Of a stretch of DNA of 64,000 nt, positions 1-8,095 are shown piece after piece (positions within the stretch are counted from its first letter, which is position 1; each line of letters opens with the position of its first letter). The stretch covers positions 186,001 to 250,000 of the forward strand of contig JBNAIG010000019.1 in the NCBI GenBank assembly GCA_050031985.1. The letters run 5' to 3'. The notes below the pieces were generated by a model, which worked only from the letters and a program-made list of their open reading frames with translations, made no database searches and was not told the origin of the DNA. This DNA comes from SZUA-368 sp028533045 (GTDB taxonomy: Bacteria > Spirochaetota > Spirochaetia > DSM-2461). Made by a program: the position numbers and the translations under genes.

Positions 1-704
1 ACGATCCGGGATCTCCAGCGAAGGGAGTAATCATGTTCGCTTGTATGGTAGGTAATGAGCATAATGATTACCTGGACGACTTTGGTACATACCGTAGCGT
101 AGGCCAGCCCTTCGATTCCCATTTTTAAAACATAAACGCTAATACCGTTAAAAATGGTGTTACCCATAACCCCTACCAGAGAGATGCGGGAGGTGATATA
201 CATTTTTCCCTGCGCCTTAAAGAGAGCCATGTAAAGCTGCATAATGAGGGAGAGGGGGTTGGAAATAAACCAGATTCTCGTGTAGATCAAAGTCGGTTCG
301 TAAAGCTCGTCGGAAACCTTGATCAGCCTGAGGATAAAGGGGGTAAAGCTGTATCCTACGATGGTGAAAATAAGGGAAAGAAACAAGATAATAATTCTGA
401 GCTCCGTGGCATAGTCGGACGCCTCTTCCCTCTTTTCCTGTCCCAGCAGCTTGGCAATAATGGTAATGCCTCCCCGGGAGATGCCAATGGCAATGGTTTG
501 GATAATGATAAAGAGGGGCGTGACATAGGCGATGGACGCCACCTGGAGGCTTCCCAGGCGTGAGGCGAAGATCATGTCTATAAAGCTGTAGGAAGTGGTA
601 AGGATTCCGGCCAGCATTACCGGAATAGTCGACTTGAAAATGAGAGGCAGAACGGGGTCGTTGTGTAAATCCAGTTTATTATTTCTTTTCATATTTTCGA
701 TCAT
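1..704 (-). CDS. MATE family efflux transporter, N-terminal part
   Basis: The gene runs off the left edge; 234 N-terminal codons are visible, about half of a typical 450-residue MATE protein. The translation starts MIENMKRNNKLDLHND, then a hydrophobic helix with PLIFKSTIPVMLAG and SYSFIDMIFASRLG, the layout of the first MATE helices. Further helices follow with the LGQEKREEA loop and the LFKAQGKMYITS segment. MATE proteins are inner-membrane cation-coupled drug or metabolite antiporters; the substrate cannot be told here. The start could be 704 or the second Met at 692; neither has a clear ribosome site. It is divergent from the M16 peptidase genes. The family call is by pattern recognition and is fairly secure. 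Confidence 0.85.
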   Translation of the reverse strand, partial: MIENMKRNNKLDLHNDPVLPLIFKSTIPVMLAGILTTSYSFIDMIFASRLGSLQVASIAYVTPLFIIIQTIAIGISRGGITIIAKLLGQEKREEASDYATELRIIILFLSLIFTIVGYSFTPFILRLIKVSDELYEPTLIYTRIWFISNPLSLIMQLYMALFKAQGKMYITSRISLVGVMGNTIFNGISVYVLKMGIEGLAYATVCTKVVQVIIMLITYHTSEHDYSLRWRSRI

Positions 705-828
705 AGGCGGGGGATAATTTCCGGTCAATACACACAAAAAAGTGGGTATGATGACAGAGTTGTAATGGTATATCTCTTGTCCTTTTCTCTCTATTTGTGG
801 ATATTAATAATATCCATGGAGGTGGACT

Positions 829-2256
829 ATGACCAAATTCAGGTTTTTCGCAATGGTTCTGCTTTTTTCGGCGGGACTTTTTGCTCAGGATATTCCCGGC
901 CTGACCCACAGAGAGCTGGACAACGGGCTGGAACTTTTTATGGTAGAGAATCACAACGTACCCCTTACGACGGTGCAAATTACCTTCCGCTGCGGGGCGC
1001 TGACCCAATCCCCCGAGACGGCAGGGCTCTTCCATTTATACGAACATATGCTTTTTAAGGGCAATCGGGCGTTCCCGACTCAAACCGAATTTATGGCGGC
1101 CATGAAGTCCCTGGGCGTAGGGAACTGGAACGGCGGAACAAGCACCGAATATGTGACCTACTATTTTACCATTCCCTCTGCCAAAACGGAGGAGGGAATC
1201 GCTTTTTGGAGCGAGGCCGTACGCTATCCCCTTTTTGACGAGGCGGAACTGGAAATAGAGAAGGATGTGGTTATCAATGAGATTAAGGGCTACCACAATG
1301 ACCCGCAGGATAACTTCCGCCAGGCTCTCGTAAAGCGTCTTTTCTATAAGTTCCCCTGGCGGCGGGATGTTTCCGGGCCGGTAGATGTGGTGCAGAACTG
1401 CACGGTGGAACAGCTAAAGGAAATGCAGGAAACCTTCTATACCCCGGACAATGGGGCCCTGTTTGTGGCGGGCGATATTGATCCCGATGCGGTGGAAGCG
1501 GCGGTGGAACGACTGATGGGCGATTGGGAAGCCAATCCTCAGCCCTATGTCATAGAAGAATCCCACCCCCCCATGGAACAGAGCGAACGGCTGGTGTTTC
1601 AGGAGCCCTCTCTCTATCCGGGCTTCGCCAAAATCGGACTGCTCATGCGCGGCCCCGATGTACTGGACGATCCGGAGGCTACCTACGCTGCGGATGTACT
1701 CCTTACCCTTCTTTCCGACCCGGAAAGCCGCTTTCGTCAGACCATTTTTGACAAAGTTCCCGGTCTCTACGCACCGGAGTACATCACGAAATCCTACTAC
1801 ACCCAAAAGGACGGAGGGCAGATCACCTTTGGCGCCTTTGCGGTGATCGACGAGGGGGCCGACCCTTATGAAATTGCCGAACTCTTTCAAAACGCCGTTT
1901 TTGAGGAAGTGAAGCTTATGGTAAATGAGCCGGACTATTTTGGGGCGGAAGAGTATGAGATTATGAAAAATATTCTTGAGGATCAGCAGCTTTTGGCCAT
2001 GGAAGTGCCCTCTTCTCTCATCTCAAATCTCTCCTTTTGGTGGGCTTCCGCTTCGAGCGACTATTTTTGGGACTACATCAAAAATATGCAGGCCGTCGGA
2101 CCGGCGGATATCGCGTCCTATCTGGAAGATTATGTTGTGGACAAACCCTGGCTCCTCTCGGTTCAGATGAGTCCGGACCTGTACGAACAGCATCCGGCCG
2201 GGGAAGGTTATGAGGAAATCGTAAAAGAATCGGCCTATTGGTGGCAGAGCAGATAG
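829..2256 (+). CDS. Exported M16 family zinc metallopeptidase (active subunit)
   Basis: A 475-residue protein with an N-terminal signal peptide ending near LFAQ (residue 20), so it acts in the periplasm or at the outer membrane. The zinc site of the M16 (pitrilysin/processing peptidase) family is present: HLYEH at residues 69-73 matches HxxEH, and Glu151 in VVINE lies at about the right distance for the third ligand. The rest has the two-lobe M16 length. A GGAGG site at 818-822 precedes the ATG. The next gene, 10 bases downstream, is a second M16 protein without zinc ligands, so the two probably form a heterodimer like other bacterial M16 pairs. Substrates are not deducible; exported M16 proteins degrade peptides or process surface proteins. 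Confidence 0.92.
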   Translation: MTKFRFFAMVLLFSAGLFAQDIPGLTHRELDNGLELFMVENHNVPLTTVQITFRCGALTQSPETAGLFHLYEHMLFKGNRAFPTQTEFMAAMKSLGVGNWNGGTSTEYVTYYFTIPSAKTEEGIAFWSEAVRYPLFDEAELEIEKDVVINEIKGYHNDPQDNFRQALVKRLFYKFPWRRDVSGPVDVVQNCTVEQLKEMQETFYTPDNGALFVAGDIDPDAVEAAVERLMGDWEANPQPYVIEESHPPMEQSERLVFQEPSLYPGFAKIGLLMRGPDVLDDPEATYAADVLLTLLSDPESRFRQTIFDKVPGLYAPEYITKSYYTQKDGGQITFGAFAVIDEGADPYEIAELFQNAVFEEVKLMVNEPDYFGAEEYEIMKNILEDQQLLAMEVPSSLISNLSFWWASASSDYFWDYIKNMQAVGPADIASYLEDYVVDKPWLLSVQMSPDLYEQHPAGEGYEEIVKESAYWWQSR

Positions 2257-2266
2257 GGAGAGACAG

Positions 2267-3643
2267 ATGAACTTAAACAGAAATATATCAAAACTGATTT
2301 TAGGACTGATTGTTAGCCTGATGATGACCGGGCTGAGCGCTTTGGCCCAGGGAGAGGCACCCCAGTCCCAAGGGGCGGAAATCGTCTCTCTGACTCTGGA
2401 TAACGGGATTCCCCTCTTCGTCCAGCCCAGTGATACGAGCCGGGTCCAATCGGTAAAAGTGTTCTTTAAGGGACACGCCCAGTTTGCCGAACCGGGACAG
2501 GACGGACTGGAGAAATTAACCTTAAAGTTGATGGAACGGGGGTCGGAAAACTACAGCTGGGAAGAGGTTCAGGCCATGGAACGGGAGAAAAGCGCATCCG
2601 TCGGCGGTACGACCAAGCATTTTGACTACAGCGGTTTTTACTTAAAGACCCTAGATAAGTATTTTGACGAGACTTATCCTCTTTTTGTGGATGAATTGCT
2701 CCGCCCTTCCTGGGATGAGGAGGAATTTGAGAAGGTTAAAAATAGTCTTCTCATGGCCCGTACCCAAAAAGAGGCGGACCCCTATTCCCTGGCTTCCCAG
2801 ATTCTTAACGACTCCTTCTTTGGGGATCATGCCTATCAAACCGATATTGACGGGAACCTTGAGACTCTGGAAGGGATCACCCTGGATGAGGTGAAAGCCT
2901 ATTATGGAAGGATTCTCGACGGGAACAGGATGTTCTTTGTTGCGGTGGGGGATTTTGATCCGGAAGCGTTAAGGGACAGACTGAATGAGGATTTTGGCTC
3001 CCTTCCCATAAACAGAAAAGCCATTATTCCCGTCGGATCCCTTGGGGCCATAGAGGAGGATGTTCTGGTTGAACCCTTTGCTGATTCTCCCGGTTTGGCC
3101 TATGTGCGGGGCGACTGGGTAATTCCCGAGATAAGCCCGGAAGAGAAAGCCGCCCTTCAGCTGGGGTTAAGCCTGCTCGATGATATTCTCTTTCAGGTGG
3201 TGCGCACAGAAAATTCAGCTTGCTATAGTGTGTGGAGTCATCTTTACGACTTCCAGGCCAAATACGCCTCCTTTGGAATCTACAAAACCCAGGTTCCCTA
3301 CGATGTGGACGAGCTTGTTTTGGAAGCGGTCGATATCCTGGCCTCCGGCCGATGTATGTCTACTGCCGCTGTGGGGGACGACCCCTATGTGTCTATTGAA
3401 GAGTCCCTTGAGTTCTATAAAGCCCAGTTTGTGACCGAATACTACTCGGATCAGCAGACCAACAATGTTATTGCCGAGCAGATTGGCCGTTCCTGGCTGT
3501 ATGAAGGTGACCCGGCCGCTTATCGGGGCCAGTCGGAGCTGTGGAACGCTGTCACCGCAGAGGAAATTGTTGAGGTTATCAAGAAGTATGTTGTTGGTCA
3601 GCCCATAAAATGGATTGTGCTGGGCGGGGAAGATGTGATTTAG
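2267..3643 (+). CDS. Exported M16 family protein, zinc site lost (partner subunit)
   Basis: A 458-residue M16 fold protein with a signal peptide (hydrophobic run to about residue 27, ALAQ). Where the upstream gene has HLYEH, this one has KLTLK (residues 83-87), so both histidines and the catalytic Glu are gone. That is the usual state of the non-catalytic partner in M16 pairs, which helps form the peptide chamber. The M16 context is otherwise kept, including the SYDF-type middle region and a C-terminal AYRGQSELWNAVTAEEI segment. The start has a GGGAGAG site. Spacing of 10 bases from the active subunit shows co-transcription and implies a fixed ratio. No terminator is evident after it. Confidence 0.88.
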   Translation: MNLNRNISKLILGLIVSLMMTGLSALAQGEAPQSQGAEIVSLTLDNGIPLFVQPSDTSRVQSVKVFFKGHAQFAEPGQDGLEKLTLKLMERGSENYSWEEVQAMEREKSASVGGTTKHFDYSGFYLKTLDKYFDETYPLFVDELLRPSWDEEEFEKVKNSLLMARTQKEADPYSLASQILNDSFFGDHAYQTDIDGNLETLEGITLDEVKAYYGRILDGNRMFFVAVGDFDPEALRDRLNEDFGSLPINRKAIIPVGSLGAIEEDVLVEPFADSPGLAYVRGDWVIPEISPEEKAALQLGLSLLDDILFQVVRTENSACYSVWSHLYDFQAKYASFGIYKTQVPYDVDELVLEAVDILASGRCMSTAAVGDDPYVSIEESLEFYKAQFVTEYYSDQQTNNVIAEQIGRSWLYEGDPAAYRGQSELWNAVTAEEIVEVIKKYVVGQPIKWIVLGGEDVI

Positions 3644-3755
3644 ATAACTTATCAACTGTGAACAGTGTGTGATAATAGTGAAAAGAAAAGAGTGATATAT
3701 GTTTTTTTTAGTAGGTCGGTATATTATATTGTCAAAAAATAACTGAGGTTTAGAT

Positions 3756-4805
3756 ATGTATCGATTTATTAGTTTTCTTTTAGTTTTATCATTTTGTTTT
3801 ATTGGTTGTGATCAGGCAGAAAGCAATTCCAGTTCTTCAAATGGCACAAAGGTTTATGTTGCCGGTATGGAGTATGAGTATAATGACTATAGCGTTAAGA
3901 CTCAGAAGGTAAAATATTGGGTAGATGGCGAGGAAACAACTCTTTCCGACTATAGTACGGCCTATGGGTATTCCATTGCTCTCGATGATGGGGACATTTA
4001 TGTTGCCGGTTGTCAGTATGAGAAAAATGATGAGGGCAACTATCGTAATGTGGCAAAGTACTGGCTGAACGGGGAAGAGGTGGAACTCACCGATGCTAGT
4101 TATTCTGCCGGTGCTTATGATATTACGATTGACGGTGATGATGTCTATGTGGCAGGTTATGAAAACAGTGATGATAACTATATCGCTAAATACTGGAAGA
4201 ATGGGGAGGAAGTAGAACTAACAGACGGTACTTACAATGGTTATTCCTATTCTATATTTGTCAATAATGATGATGTTTATGTGGCAGGTTATGAAGACAG
4301 TGATGATGACTATATCGCTAAATACTGGCTTAATGGGACTGAAGTCGAATTAAGCGATGGCACGGATAAGGCCATGGCCTATTCCATATATGTCAATAAT
4401 GATGATGTTTATGTTGCCGGATATGAGGACAGTTCAAAATACATTGCCAAGTATTGGCTTAATGGGACAGCAGTCGAGTTAACCGATGATACTTATAATG
4501 CTAAAGCCTATTCTCTTGTTGTAGATAACGGTAGTGTCTATGTTGCCGGATATGAGGATAGTGATGAAGAAGATATAGCCAAGTATTGGGTAGATGGAGT
4601 GGCCGTAGATCTTACAGACGGAACATATGATGCCTGTGCCGAAGCAATTGCTGTGGACAATGGTGATGTGTATGTAGCGGGCTGGGAGAAAAATAGCGAT
4701 GGTTACTATGACGCGAAGTATTGGAAGAATGGAAGCGAAGTCATTCTCTCAGACGGGGATTTTAGTGCTTATGGATACTCCATTGCTCTTGACACGGATA
4801 ATTAA
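3756..4805 (+). CDS. Lipoprotein with seven tandem VYVAG repeats, probable beta-propeller
   Basis: A 349-residue protein with a lipoprotein signal peptide; the lipobox is FIGC with Cys18. After a Ser/Asn-rich linker, the chain is made of seven copies of a roughly 44-residue unit of the form DVYVAGYEDS...IAKYWLNGTEVELTDGTY...AYSIxVDN. The first copy starts with KVYVAG and the last ends in SIALDTDN without a following VYVAG, so first and last strands could close a seven-bladed propeller. Two units (near 4149 and 4281, 132 bases apart) are almost identical in DNA, showing recent internal duplication. The gene is visibly more AT-rich than its neighbours. Function is unknown; propellers of this kind bind ligands or proteins at the cell surface. 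RBS GAGG lies before the ATG. Confidence 0.85.
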   Translation: MYRFISFLLVLSFCFIGCDQAESNSSSSNGTKVYVAGMEYEYNDYSVKTQKVKYWVDGEETTLSDYSTAYGYSIALDDGDIYVAGCQYEKNDEGNYRNVAKYWLNGEEVELTDASYSAGAYDITIDGDDVYVAGYENSDDNYIAKYWKNGEEVELTDGTYNGYSYSIFVNNDDVYVAGYEDSDDDYIAKYWLNGTEVELSDGTDKAMAYSIYVNNDDVYVAGYEDSSKYIAKYWLNGTAVELTDDTYNAKAYSLVVDNGSVYVAGYEDSDEEDIAKYWVDGVAVDLTDGTYDACAEAIAVDNGDVYVAGWEKNSDGYYDAKYWKNGSEVILSDGDFSAYGYSIALDTDN

Positions 4806-4857
4806 TCCTTTCCAAGTTTTATTAGACTTTTTACGCCGTAGATATAATAATTAATCT

Positions 4858-5025
4858 ATGTTTGTACAATGGTCGGATGAAAAATACGGTTTGGGGATTC
4901 CCGAGATAGACAGGCAGCACCAGGAGCTTTTTCTTATTACCAATCAGCTCCATGAGTGCAGTCTGTCCGAGGTTCTCAAACGGCTCTACGCCTACACCCG
5001 CTTTCAGAAGAGCATCAAGTCCTAA
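4858..5025 (+). pseudogene. Truncated bacteriohemerythrin remnant (55 codons)
   Basis: The frame reads MFVQWSDEKYGLGIPEIDRQ, then HQELFLITNQLH, which is the N-terminus of bacteriohemerythrin (oxygen or iron binding four-helix protein) including the first His ligand of IDxQH. Full-length members are about 130 residues; this stops after 55, at YTRFQKSIKS, where the family normally has a HFxxEE motif. In another frame just here (5004-5015) the codons read SEEH, so a frameshift plus loss of the distal half is likely. The end overlaps the 3' end of the membrane protein gene on the other strand by four bases. No ribosome site is seen, though an AT-rich GATATAAT precedes it. Most likely a decaying gene; a short expressed peptide cannot be excluded. 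Confidence 0.7.
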
Positions 5026-5846
5026 CGCCAGAGGTAGAGCTTGTAGATCCGGTGGGAAAAGAGAAAGCCGCCGATGAGCAGACAGGACATTCCTAAAAAG
5101 AAGCTTAAAAAGGTCATATAGAAGAGAAGGCTCTCTGCGACAATCGCCAAAAGACAGGCCAAAGTCAGCATAACATAATCCACCGTTTTTCTCTGATAGA
5201 CAAACCAGAGGAAGTTTATGGGGATAATCAGTTTAACAATCAGGAAAAGAAAAAAGAGATTCAGCTCCCCCGTAGGCAGGTAGCTTAGGGTATTTCCAAT
5301 GAACTGTCCGCCCATGGGAACCGTCGCGGCAAGGCAGAAGGATATGACCACGGCTGCCAGGAAAAAGGGGTCGCTTTTTTGGAAGCGGCTGTCAAAAACG
5401 GAAAGGCCCGAAAGAAGCAGAAAGAGAAGGGCGCTAAAACGAAAGAAGAGAACGGTCCGGCTCAAAAGCACCGAATAGGAGAAGGGAAGGCTGTACCAGG
5501 CCACGGCATAGCTACCAAGGCGGAGAGTGAGCAGGGAGAGGCAAAGCAGAAAGAGCTGGAAATAGAAAATTTCCTGTGAGGAGGAACGTTTGAATGTCAG
5601 TCCGATTATCAACGTCCCTATGAGTGTGGTAAAAGTAAATATTCCGTGCATTAGCAGGATTTGGCCGAGCCTGGTTGTTCCGTCAATATAATCCTGGAAC
5701 CACCAGTTTTGCTCTACCAGAGAAAGGGGGTGAACTCCCGTGAGCCCTTCGAAACGGTTTAGAAGAAAGTAAAAAAGTAATCCGTTCAATATAAGGCTTC
5801 CAGTAAAGAGGGTATAGGTGATTTTGTGCCTTGTGGAGAGGGTCAT
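5022..5846 (-). CDS. Polytopic membrane protein of unknown function
   Basis: A 274-residue very hydrophobic protein with about eight transmembrane helices, beginning with TM1 near residues 8-29, and a WWFQDYIDGTTRLGQ periplasmic or cytoplasmic loop after it. I do not recognise the family and see no catalytic motif. It is transcribed away from the GGDEF-EAL gene; the space between the two contains a perfect 12-base palindrome (5860-5871). No ribosome site is present; instead a TATACT hexamer (5853-5858 on this strand) sits six bases before the ATG, which would place the transcript start at the start codon. The 3' end overlaps the hemerythrin remnant. Confidence 0.8.
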   Translation of the reverse strand: MTLSTRHKITYTLFTGSLILNGLLFYFLLNRFEGLTGVHPLSLVEQNWWFQDYIDGTTRLGQILLMHGIFTFTTLIGTLIIGLTFKRSSSQEIFYFQLFLLCLSLLTLRLGSYAVAWYSLPFSYSVLLSRTVLFFRFSALLFLLLSGLSVFDSRFQKSDPFFLAAVVISFCLAATVPMGGQFIGNTLSYLPTGELNLFFLFLIVKLIIPINFLWFVYQRKTVDYVMLTLACLLAIVAESLLFYMTFLSFFLGMSCLLIGGFLFSHRIYKLYLWR

Positions 5847-5852
5847 ATTTAA

Positions 5853-5871
5853 AGTATAACATAGGCCTATG
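5853..5871. promoter_or_regulatory. Palindromic operator candidate and -10 element between divergent genes
   Basis: CATAGGCCTATG at 5860-5871 is a perfect 12-base palindrome. Immediately next to it, read on the minus strand, is TATACT (5853-5858), a good -10 element six bases from the start codon of the membrane protein gene. A regulator bound to the palindrome would cover the -10/-35 spacer. The regulator is not identifiable from this window. Confidence 0.4.
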
Positions 5872-5974
5872 AAAAAAACTCCCCGTTTTTTGCTTCCTCC
5901 TGCCGATAATTTAATGAGGCCGGTAGGAGTGAAAACTGAATAAGCTAAACCACAGAAAAATAACTCTCTTTCTC

Positions 5975-8095
5975 ATGGCCTTGGGAGCCGGATTTTTCCT
6001 GAATACCCTTTCTATCGGTTTTGACGGTGGGGTTTCCTTCTATGCGGGGGGAATCTTTACTCTGCTGATTTTTCTGGCCTTTCCCTTCTCCTTCCTCTAT
6101 GCCTGCCTGGGGGCTCTTATTATCAATTCAGCTCTTATCGGGAAAGAGTATTCCCTTCTCCTGCCTCTTGTGAGCCTGCTGGAAATATCCTTTTTAAGGA
6201 TGGCACAAAAGAGAGACTGTGATAATCATATAGGCATAGACGGGGTTTTCTGGCTGGTTTTGGGGAGCCCGATTGCTTTTTTACTGGGGCACTTTGTTTA
6301 TCCTCTCTCTTCGGGAGAGTCTCTGTTTCTGGCCTTCTCTTTAAGTTTTAACGGGGTTGTCTGTCTGACGGCGGCAGAAGGAATCTATTACGGTTGGTAC
6401 CTCGTACGCGTGCGAATTCTCAGGAAGCGGGATTTGAAGCCCTTTCCCATTAAAAAGCTTCTATTTAATGTGGTTTCCCTTGGATTCATGATACTGGCCC
6501 TTTTTGTTTATGCCCAGGAATATGATCACTATACCAGTTTGGCAAGTCATAACCTTTTGCTTCTTTTTCTTTTAGTTATGGTGATTGGAGCTTTTGGGGC
6601 GGCTCTCTATTTTTCTCAACTTTTGTCCCAGCCCCTTATCAAGCTGACCGGTATCATGGAGGCTTTGAGCCGGGAGGGGACAGACGAGCTGGAATTGATT
6701 CACTGGCCCGTCAGTACGATTGCCGAGGTTCAGGATCTTATAAACTACTCTCAGGTGTCCTACGGGAATATTATTGAGCGTAACATTCAGCTTGTCTCCC
6801 TTAATCGGTCCCTTGAATATTCCGCTCACTATGACGGATTAACGAAGCTTCCCAACCGGACTCTTATTCAAAAGCGTCTTGAGGGGATGATTCGGAAGGG
6901 GGAGTTGTTTTCTCTGGTTTTCCTGGATCTAGACGGTTTCAAAATGCTGAATGATACCCACGGACATAGAACGGGGGATGCCCTTCTTGTGGAATTCGCC
7001 TATCGCCTGACACAGTTGGGGAAGGATTATTTTGCCTCCCGTATGGGGGGAGATGAATTCGCCCTGATTATTGAAGGGGTCGATTACCGGGAAGCTCTGG
7101 AAGGACGGCTGGCGTTACTGAATGAGCAATTAGCCAAGCCAATAGATGTGAACGGGGAGCTCTATACCCTTCATTCGAGTATGGGAGCCGCCCTCTCTCC
7201 TCAGCACGGGGCTACCCTGACCGCTTTATTAAAGAGTGTGGATTTAGCACTATACAAGGCTCAGGCAGAAGGGACGAATCATTGGTATATCTATAGCGAA
7301 GAGCTGGATAACGCCCTCACCCAGTATGAGATAGAACGGGGGATTTATAAGGCCTTTGAAGAGAGTCAGTTTGAGCTTTACTATCAGCCCCAGGTTGATA
7401 TCCGTTCGGGAGAGATTGTGAGTCTTGAGGCTCTTATACGCTGGAATCATCCCGATCAGGGGCGGATTTCCCCCTCTCTCTTTATTCCCCTGGCCGAGCG
7501 TATGGATATTATTATCCCCCTGGGGTACTGGGTTATCGAGGAAGCGGCCAAAATGGGGAAAGCCCTGGTGGAAAGGGGATTTAAGGGTGTTGTCTCGGTG
7601 AATGTCTCTCCCCGTCAGTTTTCGGAGAGTAATTTTTTTATAAGTACAAAAGAGATTCTTGAGAGGATCGGTCTTGCTCCTGAGTATTTTGGCATAGAAG
7701 TGACGGAAACTATGGTTATGGGTAATGTGAAGTTTACCAACCGGGTTATTTCACGTTTTATGAACTATGGAGTACACGTTTCTATCGATGATTTTGGAAC
7801 CGGTTACACCTCATTAAGCCTACTTCAGGATCTGAATGTTCATACCCTCAAGATAGATCAGGCCTTTGTGAAGCAGGTCGGAAGAAATCGTAAAAACGAG
7901 ATTGTGTTGAATAATATCATAAATCTGACCAGAGAGCTTGAGATGGATATTGTTGTAGAAGGAGTCGAGACAGAGGAGCAGAGCAACTTCTTCAAAGACC
8001 GGGCCTGTTACACTCTGCAGGGCTTTCTTCACCATAAGCCGCTCGGCCCGGAGGAACTGAAGCAGGTCCTCCGGAAAGCGTCCGATTTTCGTTAA
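5975..8095 (+). CDS. Membrane-bound GGDEF-EAL cyclic-di-GMP protein
   Basis: A 706-residue protein from the first ATG. About six N-terminal transmembrane helices (to residue 215) are followed by a HAMP-like linker, a GGDEF domain (GGDEF at 358-362) and an EAL domain (EAL at 485-487, with ETMVM and DDFGTGYTS motifs intact). Both the diguanylate cyclase and the phosphodiesterase signatures are complete; the RxxD product-inhibition site before GGDEF is not present. It could make or break cyclic-di-GMP depending on its membrane input. A better start may be CTG at 5936: AGGAG at 5925-5929 lies at ideal distance and the extension MNKLNHRKITLFL gives a normal membrane-protein N-terminus, whereas the ATG has no ribosome site. 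Its stop abuts the stop of the next, convergent gene. Confidence 0.93.
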   Translation: MALGAGFFLNTLSIGFDGGVSFYAGGIFTLLIFLAFPFSFLYACLGALIINSALIGKEYSLLLPLVSLLEISFLRMAQKRDCDNHIGIDGVFWLVLGSPIAFLLGHFVYPLSSGESLFLAFSLSFNGVVCLTAAEGIYYGWYLVRVRILRKRDLKPFPIKKLLFNVVSLGFMILALFVYAQEYDHYTSLASHNLLLLFLLVMVIGAFGAALYFSQLLSQPLIKLTGIMEALSREGTDELELIHWPVSTIAEVQDLINYSQVSYGNIIERNIQLVSLNRSLEYSAHYDGLTKLPNRTLIQKRLEGMIRKGELFSLVFLDLDGFKMLNDTHGHRTGDALLVEFAYRLTQLGKDYFASRMGGDEFALIIEGVDYREALEGRLALLNEQLAKPIDVNGELYTLHSSMGAALSPQHGATLTALLKSVDLALYKAQAEGTNHWYIYSEELDNALTQYEIERGIYKAFEESQFELYYQPQVDIRSGEIVSLEALIRWNHPDQGRISPSLFIPLAERMDIIIPLGYWVIEEAAKMGKALVERGFKGVVSVNVSPRQFSESNFFISTKEILERIGLAPEYFGIEVTETMVMGNVKFTNRVISRFMNYGVHVSIDDFGTGYTSLSLLQDLNVHTLKIDQAFVKQVGRNRKNEIVLNNIINLTRELEMDIVVEGVETEEQSNFFKDRACYTLQGFLHHKPLGPEELKQVLRKASDFR

